Part shown: in pieces, positions 57,179 through 64,000 of the stretch | How positions within the stretch are numbered: the stretch's first letter is position 1 | Layout of the letters: each line of letters opens with the position of its first letter | NCBI GenBank assembly: GCA_029262195.1 | Contig: JAJCZX010000030.1 | Location: forward strand, 310,001 to 374,000 | DNA length: 64,000 nt | Source: Gemmatimonadota bacterium | GTDB taxonomy: Bacteria > Gemmatimonadota > Gemmatimonadetes > Gemmatimonadales > GWC2-71-9 | Reading direction: 5' to 3' | Program-made: the position numbers and the translations under genes | Notes under the pieces: model-generated | Told to the model about the DNA's origin: nothing | What the model saw: only the letters and a program-made list of their open reading frames with translations | Database searches by the model: none

Positions 57179-57231
57179 GAACGGTCGGAACGGTCGGAAC
57201 GGTCGGAACGGTCGGAACGGTCGGAACGGTC
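57178..57231. repeat. Perfect 9-nt tandem repeat (ggaacggtc)x6
   Basis: Read directly; first base is the last base of the preceding TAG stop. Confidence 0.98.
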
Positions 57232-57354
57232 CGTGAATTTCGCTAGAACCTGACTGTCTCGCCCGTCCTGCTCCGACCCGATCCGACCTTCTGACATCCC
57301 GCCTCCGTGTGCAAACACGCCAATCTCATTCGTCCTCCCATATAGAACACCAAA

Positions 57355-59586
57355 ATGCGAGGAATAATGAGGATTTCATGGATTCATCTAATTGCCATGC
57401 TGGCAGCGAGCCAACTTCAGGCCCAGGGGTGGATCGAACCACCCCAAAACGTGATGAATTTCGCCGTGCACCGGGAACAGAGTGTTATCTCGGTCACGGT
57501 TGAAGGTCGTCTGGCACGAATTGAAGTTGAAGAGTGGTTCCGTAATGATGGGCCAAGAATGGCTGAGGGGACCTATTTTTACCCTCTTTCGGGTGAAGCC
57601 AGTTTCCAGAGTTTCTCGTTGTTTCAGGGCGATCAAGAGCTACGCGGAGAAACTATGGACGCCAATCAGGCCCGCGCCATTTACGAAGAGATAGTCCGCA
57701 CCCGCCGTGACCCTGCCCTGATCGAGCTTGCCGGGAACGGATTGATCCGAGCCCGGGTCTTCCCGATAAACCCCGGCGAACGACGGAAAATAACATTGCG
57801 TTATTCACAGTTACTCACCCGCGAAGGAGATGCGATGCTATTTCGCTATCTAGCTACGCGAGCATCAGGCCCTCTGGCCGGTGGGTCACAATCAGTGATC
57901 GATAGGGACAGTCGAGTGAGTTTTACTCTCCGGGCACCAGCCGAATTGTATTCCAACCCGTTTTCTCCAACGCACGGAATCACAACTGATCGATCGGGCG
58001 ACCAGCTGGTAGTACGCACCGATCGTAGCCTGGACGGCAACATGTCACTGTTCCTCCCGCTAGCATCCGAAACGGTTGGAATCTCGATGGTGACGCACCG
58101 CCCGGCTGGCGAAGACGGTTACTTCATGCTGACCCTTTCTCCCGGTGAACGCTCGGGTGAGTCGGTACCACGGGACGTAACTGTAGTGCTCGATGTATCC
58201 GGCTCCATGTCGGGTGCGAAAATCTCTCAAGCCCGGGCCGCGATTCACCAGGTGCTGGGTACGCTGTCCACACAGGATCGCTTTCGACTGATTGCTTTCA
58301 GCAACTCGGTGCGTCAGCAAAGTGGTCAATATCTCAACGTAGCACCTCGCAATTTGCGACGGGCGGCCGATTGGATCGATGGTTTGACTGCGGATGGAGG
58401 CACGAACATAAACGATGCTTTGATCGAAGCATTCCGAATTGACTCTCCGGACTCCAGGCTACCGATAGTCCTCTTTTTGACCGACGGATTACCCACCGTT
58501 GGAGTGCAGAATGTGGCCGACATTTCCCGCAACATCGCCGACGAACGCGGAGCGGCCCGGGTGTTCAGCTTCGGAGTCGGTTACGACGTTAACACAGACC
58601 TGCTGGACGAAATGGGTACCACCGGACGTGGTTCGACCCATTACGTGGAGCCGGGAGAAGACATTGAAATGGTGGTTGGTGCAATCGCCCGCAAGATCAG
58701 TCACCCCGTGCTGGGCGACCTGGCAATTACAGCAGCACCGGGGGAGTTATTCGAGATATACCCGGCAACGCTGCCAGACCTGTTTTCGGGAGAAGAGTTA
58801 ATCGTATTCGGAAGATTCAGAGGTACCGGCACGGGCCAGCTCACAATTGAGGGCTCGCGCAACTCGCGTGTGGAGGAGTTCGCATCACAGGTTCGCCTGC
58901 CCCGAGAATCTTCATCCAACGGTTTCATCCCGCGACTGTGGGCTGCCAGGAAACTCGGTTGGATGGCTGGTCAGTTGCGCCAGAACCCGGGCAACAGCGA
59001 GTTGAGGGAAGAGATTCGTACGCTTGCTCTCAGGCACGGACTTTTGAGCGAGTTTACCTCATATCTCGTACAGGAGCCAGAGGCTCAGTTCGCAACAGCG
59101 CCGGTGGACGCTACAGCACCGCCACCAGCACGGCCCATGTCAATACGAGCAGAGCGGGCTCGCGCGAACGGTTTCCGCGGCGCCGGGTCGGCGAGTGGTG
59201 CGGCGGCAGTCCAATCCTCGGCGAATCAGGGCGCAATGCGTGAAGCGCGGTCGCTAATGGACCTGGACGCCGCCGAGGAATCGTTCGACGACAAGCGAGA
59301 GGGAAATAGCATTCGGAGAGTCTTCGGTCGGATCTTCCAGTTGAACGGCGAAATGTGGGAAGACGTTGATCGCAAACAAGACAACCCGGTAATAACAATC
59401 GAACCCTTCAGCTCCGCGTATTTCTTACTCCTGAGGATTGGCCCCGAGTACGCCAATATCCTCGGCGAATTCGAGCAAGTCACCCTTGGAGGTGAAAGGA
59501 TCAACCTGGAAATCAGGGAAGGCGGAATCACCGACATGGATCAAGCAGCAGTGGAACGTCTGGTGCGTCGTTTGCGAGGCCGGTAG
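57355..59586 (+). CDS. VIT and von Willebrand factor A domain protein (inter-alpha-trypsin-inhibitor-like)
   Basis: VIT region (VEGRLARIEVEEWFRNDGPRMAEGTYFYPL), VWA MIDAS DVSGSMSGAKISQAR. Confidence 0.92.
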   Translation: MRGIMRISWIHLIAMLAASQLQAQGWIEPPQNVMNFAVHREQSVISVTVEGRLARIEVEEWFRNDGPRMAEGTYFYPLSGEASFQSFSLFQGDQELRGETMDANQARAIYEEIVRTRRDPALIELAGNGLIRARVFPINPGERRKITLRYSQLLTREGDAMLFRYLATRASGPLAGGSQSVIDRDSRVSFTLRAPAELYSNPFSPTHGITTDRSGDQLVVRTDRSLDGNMSLFLPLASETVGISMVTHRPAGEDGYFMLTLSPGERSGESVPRDVTVVLDVSGSMSGAKISQARAAIHQVLGTLSTQDRFRLIAFSNSVRQQSGQYLNVAPRNLRRAADWIDGLTADGGTNINDALIEAFRIDSPDSRLPIVLFLTDGLPTVGVQNVADISRNIADERGAARVFSFGVGYDVNTDLLDEMGTTGRGSTHYVEPGEDIEMVVGAIARKISHPVLGDLAITAAPGELFEIYPATLPDLFSGEELIVFGRFRGTGTGQLTIEGSRNSRVEEFASQVRLPRESSSNGFIPRLWAARKLGWMAGQLRQNPGNSELREEIRTLALRHGLLSEFTSYLVQEPEAQFATAPVDATAPPPARPMSIRAERARANGFRGAGSASGAAAVQSSANQGAMREARSLMDLDAAEESFDDKREGNSIRRVFGRIFQLNGEMWEDVDRKQDNPVITIEPFSSAYFLLLRIGPEYANILGEFEQVTLGGERINLEIREGGITDMDQAAVERLVRRLRGR

Positions 59587-59595
59587 ACTTCAGGC

Positions 59596-60108
59596 GTGAA
59601 AGTCGACTGGTCAGAGGTATACAGGGACACGTACGAGGATCTCGTCCGATATCTGCACCGTAACGTATGGGATGCGGAAAGGGCGCAGGATCTGGCACAG
59701 GAGGTCTTCGTACGGGCCCTGTCATCAAACCCCGAAAACCCGCGAGCATGGTTGTTCACTATCGCAGCTAACCTCGCCAGAGACGAAGCACGCCTGGCAA
59801 CACGACGCAAGAAGCATCTGGTCCTCTTAAAGACCGAAGCAGACGTGAAACAAGAAATGAACGAACAGGACGTCGCAACAGAAATGGACAGGGACCAGAG
59901 GCAGGAAACGCTCCGCAAAGCTTTGGAAGCGTTGGGAGAGAAAGACAAAGACATTCTGCTTCTTTGGGACGCCGGACTCAACTACGAAGACATCGCGTCG
60001 AAGGCTGACATCTCGGTCGGGTCGGTTGGCACCACGCTCAACCGCGCCCGGAAAAAATTGGCCGAAGCTGTGAAGAAAATGGAGACACCAAATGTCGCAC
60101 ATAGATGA
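59596..60108 (+). CDS. ECF-type RNA polymerase sigma factor
   Basis: AQDLAQEVFVRAL (region 2), YEDIASKADISVGSVGTTLNRARKKL (region 4); GTG start. Confidence 0.93.
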   Translation: MKVDWSEVYRDTYEDLVRYLHRNVWDAERAQDLAQEVFVRALSSNPENPRAWLFTIAANLARDEARLATRRKKHLVLLKTEADVKQEMNEQDVATEMDRDQRQETLRKALEALGEKDKDILLLWDAGLNYEDIASKADISVGSVGTTLNRARKKLAEAVKKMETPNVAHR

Positions 60109-61267
60109 AGCCACAATCAGTGCTTACGTTGATCGCGACCCGTCTCTTTCCAATGGCGAGCGGGACAACATCACGGCACACTTTAGCCAATGCCAGAGAT
60201 GCTCTGATATCCTGGCGGACATCCAGAGCGACATTGACCAGGCAAGGTCAGCGTTATCACTTACCGGGCCTGCAACCATCCACAAACCAGCATTTGCAGA
60301 CCTGGTGGCGCGAGCCACAACAACAACAACCCCTCAGCCGAAGTATCGCTGGGCTTTACAGCAGGGCCTGGCAGCCGCGGCAATACTCATCATCGCGGTA
60401 AGCGTGGGCGTCTACACGGGTAAGACAGCGGAATTCGCGACTGAGAACGCTGCCGAGCAGGTGAGCGAACAGTTTGCCGCAGATTTGAATGCCCCTGCCC
60501 CGATCGCGCAGGAGTTGCGGTTGGGAGAAAACGAGCAGCAGGCTCCCGCTCTGAGTCAGGACGAAGATGCCTCACGCGCCGAACCACGCCAGGTTGCTCG
60601 CACCGTGGCCCCTCCTCCCGCGGCACCCCGGGCGGAGCCGGTCGAGGAGGCTGTTGCGGAGGAGTCAGAACTAGACAATCTGGCTAACGCCGTAGCTGGC
60701 GTTAGCGCAGACGACATCGCCGCATCCGGCGCTCGCGGGTTTGCCGACGCCGCCGGTCGCGCCCGTGAGGATCGCGCCGAAATTGCGAGTTCCCTTCGGG
60801 CTCGGCAGTCAGAACCGGCAAGAAGAGAGGCCGCGGACCGGCCTGTCGCACCGACCGCATCGCAAGAAGCTCCCCTGAGTAATGCGTGCGGGGAGGTTGG
60901 ACGTCTGCTTCAATCCGGACTTATTCCCGTAGCGGTCGATTGCCAGAAAATAGAGGGTTTCCTGAAAGACACTGCCGCTGGCGTCGAAGTGACGTGGGTG
61001 ACCCAGACCCTCGAAAACGGAGACACGCTCATACTGGCGGCCTCGACATCGGATGCGGTCGACCCGGGTCTTGAAGCAGCTGTCAACTCGGCAATTGAAG
61101 AGCGTTGGTCTACCAGAACCGCCGAACGAATCCAGGCCCGTGGTGCCGGCGATCGACAAGCCAACACGTCCACCGGTTTGAGAGGGGGGTATCGCGTCTG
61201 GTTGTCAGCGCGCCTCGACCGAGACAGCCTTGAAGCCCTGTTGCAACAAATAAGAGTCGGCAACTAG
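60092..61267 (+). CDS. Anti-sigma factor with zinc-binding (zf-HC2) N-terminus and extracytoplasmic domain
   Basis: ITAHFSQCQRC, central TM (AAAILIIAVSVGVY), overlap with the sigma gene. Confidence 0.87.
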   Translation: MSHIDEATISAYVDRDPSLSNGERDNITAHFSQCQRCSDILADIQSDIDQARSALSLTGPATIHKPAFADLVARATTTTTPQPKYRWALQQGLAAAAILIIAVSVGVYTGKTAEFATENAAEQVSEQFAADLNAPAPIAQELRLGENEQQAPALSQDEDASRAEPRQVARTVAPPPAAPRAEPVEEAVAEESELDNLANAVAGVSADDIAASGARGFADAAGRAREDRAEIASSLRARQSEPARREAADRPVAPTASQEAPLSNACGEVGRLLQSGLIPVAVDCQKIEGFLKDTAAGVEVTWVTQTLENGDTLILAASTSDAVDPGLEAAVNSAIEERWSTRTAERIQARGAGDRQANTSTGLRGGYRVWLSARLDRDSLEALLQQIRVGN

Positions 61268-61620
61268 GAAGAAGCCTTCTCCAGTTGATCCAGACTATCC
61301 GCTGCCCTGCGCAGGTGCGGGATCACTATGGAACCCCCAACGATCAGTGCGATCGAAAACACTTCATACAATTCTTCTTTCGTGGCTCCAGCCTCCTTCG
61401 CCTGAATGACGTGGTAGTTGATGCAATCGTCACACCGCAGCACCATCGACGCCGCCAACCCCATCATTTCCTTGGTCTTCGCGTCTAACACCCCGCTTTC
61501 GTAGGTCCGGTTGTCCAGCGCGAACATGCGGTTGATGATCATGTTGTTTTCGCCAAGAATTAGATCATTCTGGCGCTGGCGCTCATGCTGAAAATGTTCG
61601 AGGGGAGTTGAGTCGGACAT
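61264..61620 (-). CDS. Carboxymuconolactone decarboxylase / AhpD-like protein
   Basis: MMGLAASMVLRCDDCINYHVIQAKEAGATKEELYE (CxxCxxxH). Confidence 0.9.
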   Translation of the reverse strand: MSDSTPLEHFQHERQRQNDLILGENNMIINRMFALDNRTYESGVLDAKTKEMMGLAASMVLRCDDCINYHVIQAKEAGATKEELYEVFSIALIVGGSIVIPHLRRAADSLDQLEKASS

Positions 61621-61692
61621 GGAAGGCTCCTGGTAGTGGCTCTGTAGCGCTGTGGCACGGGTGCACGGGTGACGACATTCGTGCGATGGCAG

Positions 61693-61733
61693 AAAAAAAA
61701 CGCCGGGCCCCCAAAAATCAGAGGTCCCGACGT
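61693..61733 (-). terminator. Rho-independent terminator downstream of the act operon
   Basis: Minus strand CGTCGGGACCTC...GGGGCCCGGCG stem followed by TTTTTTTT, about 40 nt after the ActF stop. Confidence 0.8.
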
Positions 61734-61773
61734 CAATCTAATCAATCCTTCCCCACTTCCCGACCTCCCACTT

Positions 61774-63027
61774 CTAATGATGCCCGTGCGCTAACGCTTT
61801 CTCGGACAACCTGGGACTAACCATAGGGAAGGTTTTTGCAAAGAATCCGTAACCAATCAAGAACAGGCCCAGAAAACCCAAGGTGATTCCGATTTCCGGG
61901 AGACCAAGGGCGGGACCATGTTCGGTTAGCGAGGGCTGCACCATCAGGTAGCGCTCAAGCCACATTCCGGTGAGCGAAACGGTCAGAAATGTTGTAAACG
62001 TCACCGGGTTCACCTTGGATTTGACCCAGATAAGACCCCAGAAGGGAATCAGAAATACCATGGCGCCGACCATGATCCCAATCGGTCTCCACTCATCCCA
62101 CAGGCGAACGAAGAGAAAGCTGGTCTCTTCTGGGAGGTTACCGTACCAAATCACAAGGAACTGGGAGTAGGTCAGGTAGGTCCAGAAGATCGTGAATCCA
62201 AACACCAGCTTGCCCAGGTCATGGAAAACCTTTTTAGGCACGATCGATTCAAGCCCTATCTTACCACGCCAGTAGACCATCATGAGGCCCATCATGGCGA
62301 GGCCCGTCAGTAACGATCCCATGAAGTAGTACGCACCAAACAGATTGCTTATCCACCACGGGGCAAGAGACATGATCAGGTCAAACGCAATCAAACTCAG
62401 GCAATATGCGTAGGCGAGGATAAGAAGTGGTGCAAGCCTCTGCACTTTCTTCGTAAGAGCCGCCTCTTCTCTCTCTGTGCCTTTGTAATCACCGATGATG
62501 CGATCGTACACCGAGCCTTTGAAGCCGTCCACCTCGCCGCGCAAACGCAACAGGTCGGGCTTCATGTTGTTGGCTACGAACTTGAACGACAGCCAGAACA
62601 GCAGCACTAGGCTAAGAAGATCTCTCCAAAAAACCCAGGAGACCGTCAGCCAGTTGCCACGTGCCGGAGTCGGGTGCTCAATCCAGGGAAACAGGTGATG
62701 CCGTCCCAGGAAAATTATCAGGAAGCACAATAGAGATACCGGCAGAAATCCGGTCGCCGCCTCGGCAAACCTTATGATCGAACCGGCCCATTTTCCATTT
62801 ACGACAACCTGAACAGCTGAAAAAACAATGCCGCCCATGGACAGTCCTGTAAAAAACAGGAAGTTCACATGGAACGCGCTCCAGGCCCGGCCGGGTTCTT
62901 CTCCAAACGCCAGGACCGCAAACAGGCCCATACCGACCACAGCTAGAATGGCGCCAGCCGTCAACAGCCCGCTTGCGGGTGCGTCGGCGCTTTTCTTGTA
63001 GAGGTCGTCGGGCGTGATGGCCGTCAT
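61774..63027 (-). CDS. actF: Alternative complex III (quinol:cytochrome c oxidoreductase) subunit ActF
   Basis: Multi-TM, NrfD/ActF-like; adjacent cytochrome c and DUF3341 genes. Confidence 0.9.
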   Translation of the reverse strand: MTAITPDDLYKKSADAPASGLLTAGAILAVVGMGLFAVLAFGEEPGRAWSAFHVNFLFFTGLSMGGIVFSAVQVVVNGKWAGSIIRFAEAATGFLPVSLLCFLIIFLGRHHLFPWIEHPTPARGNWLTVSWVFWRDLLSLVLLFWLSFKFVANNMKPDLLRLRGEVDGFKGSVYDRIIGDYKGTEREEAALTKKVQRLAPLLILAYAYCLSLIAFDLIMSLAPWWISNLFGAYYFMGSLLTGLAMMGLMMVYWRGKIGLESIVPKKVFHDLGKLVFGFTIFWTYLTYSQFLVIWYGNLPEETSFLFVRLWDEWRPIGIMVGAMVFLIPFWGLIWVKSKVNPVTFTTFLTVSLTGMWLERYLMVQPSLTEHGPALGLPEIGITLGFLGLFLIGYGFFAKTFPMVSPRLSEKALAHGHH

Positions 63028-63572
63028 TGGGCTGCTCCCTGGAGGGCCCGAACGTAGTTAACCACGTGCCACCTATCATCTCCTCGAATTTTGTCTCCGT
63101 GCGCGGGCATCAGGCCGCCTCGGGCACTTTTCACCATCGTGTACAGATACCCGTCGGAGTAGCTCCGGGCGTTGTCGGTGGTGAGCGCGGGTGCCGCACC
63201 GAACATAGCCGCGTTAACCGGTCCGTCTCCCGCGCCCTCCATACCGTGACAAAGAGCGCAGTAAATCTCAAACCGATCCCTCCCTCTTTCGAGCGACTCA
63301 GACGTGCTCGCGACCGGGTTCATCAACGCGTTGATCGCTGGAAGATCGGCCGGGTTGGTCAACGACAACGAGACCTCGGCGCCAGTAATCGGCACAGTGC
63401 CCTCAACAGGCATCAGCGGCATCTCGTAGGGCTTGATCGCAATGGTCTTTCTCATTGTGGAGAACCATGGCACTGCGGCAACTGCGTCGTCAGGACCGGG
63501 CATACGCTGCCAGGAGTCTCGACTACAGCCCATCACTGCCAGGGCTACGATCAAAATGGCCTTAGACTTCAA
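63024..63572 (-). CDS. actE: Alternative complex III cytochrome c lipoprotein ActE
   Basis: MKSKAILIVALAVMGCSRD lipobox, YCALCHGMEGAGDG (CxxCH), GLMPAHGDKI. Confidence 0.9.
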   Translation of the reverse strand: MKSKAILIVALAVMGCSRDSWQRMPGPDDAVAAVPWFSTMRKTIAIKPYEMPLMPVEGTVPITGAEVSLSLTNPADLPAINALMNPVASTSESLERGRDRFEIYCALCHGMEGAGDGPVNAAMFGAAPALTTDNARSYSDGYLYTMVKSARGGLMPAHGDKIRGDDRWHVVNYVRALQGAAQ

Positions 63573-63996
63573 CTTTCACCTCCGTCGCTCCCTTATCCTT
63601 GAGCATATCTTCGACAGCCGAGCGACGTTCGACGGGACAGGGTACAAAGATACCTATCAAATCGTCACTACACCGCGGGTCGTACCCCGCAGCCCGATAG
63701 TTGCGGATGGCGTGGAAAACCAATCCCGCCACAGTCGAAAGTGCTCCCAGAAGGATCGTCAGCTCAAACATGATGACGATGTACGGGGGAATAGAACCCA
63801 GTGGCTTTCCCCCCACCACAACGGGATAGTCATAAGACATCCACATGGTCATGGCGAACCCGGAGGCTAACCCCGTGAGTCCACCGGCCAACGTCCACCG
63901 TCGCACCGGAGATGAAGTGTGCCCGATGGCCTCCTCAATCTCATGCAACGGGGCGGGTGTATAGACTGTCATGTCTTTGTGCCCCATTTCCTTCAA
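63562..63996 (-). CDS. actD: Alternative complex III membrane subunit ActD (DUF3341)
   Basis: Two TM segments, CSDDLIGIFVPCPVERRSAVEDMLKDKGATEV; overlaps actE; exact start near the window edge. Confidence 0.87.
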   Translation of the reverse strand: MKEMGHKDMTVYTPAPLHEIEEAIGHTSSPVRRWTLAGGLTGLASGFAMTMWMSYDYPVVVGGKPLGSIPPYIVIMFELTILLGALSTVAGLVFHAIRNYRAAGYDPRCSDDLIGIFVPCPVERRSAVEDMLKDKGATEVKVEV

Positions 63997-64000
63997 GGCC

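Overview
This 64 kb window looks like ordinary chromosome from a moderately GC-rich Gram-negative bacterium, probably Gemmatimonadota-like (inferred from gene content only). I see no integrase, transposase, CRISPR array or rRNA. From left to right it holds: a minus-strand [NiFe]-hydrogenase maturation operon (hypF-C-D-E-A-B, with hypB cut by the left edge); a PadR regulator with an ABC permease, and an ArsR/SRPBCC pair; a sodium:solute symporter divergent from a fused kinase/PLP phospho-lyase-like enzyme, with an ALDH7-type dehydrogenase 3 kb away (candidate hydroxylysine catabolism); a probable peptidoglycan/amino-sugar salvage locus (NamZ/DUF1343, NagZ/GH3, serine hydrolase, SSS transporter, BadF-type sugar kinase); NhaC antiporter; TonB-ExbB-ExbD-ExbD-TonB-like operon next to an HK-RR-HK operon; superoxide dismutase; tRNA-Ala(TGC); secreted Ig-domain proteins and metalloproteases; a compact SPT-GNAT-epimerase-PAP2 cluster that looks like a bacterial sphingolipid locus; Ser/Thr kinase-TPR; rhodanese-MBL; VIT/VWA, ECF sigma and anti-sigma; and alternative complex III genes (actD-E-F) at the right edge. 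The observations I would check first are: the sphingolipid cluster; the proposed hydroxylysine pathway; three TTAC boxes at exact 11-bp spacing upstream of the TonB operon beside an OmpR-type regulator gene; namZ and nagZ starting back-to-back in one CATATG palindrome; apparent CTG starts at CTGA stop/start overlaps; and a recurring class of degenerate 7-9 nt tandem repeats next to stop codons. All functional calls come from reading the translations by eye. No database search was run.
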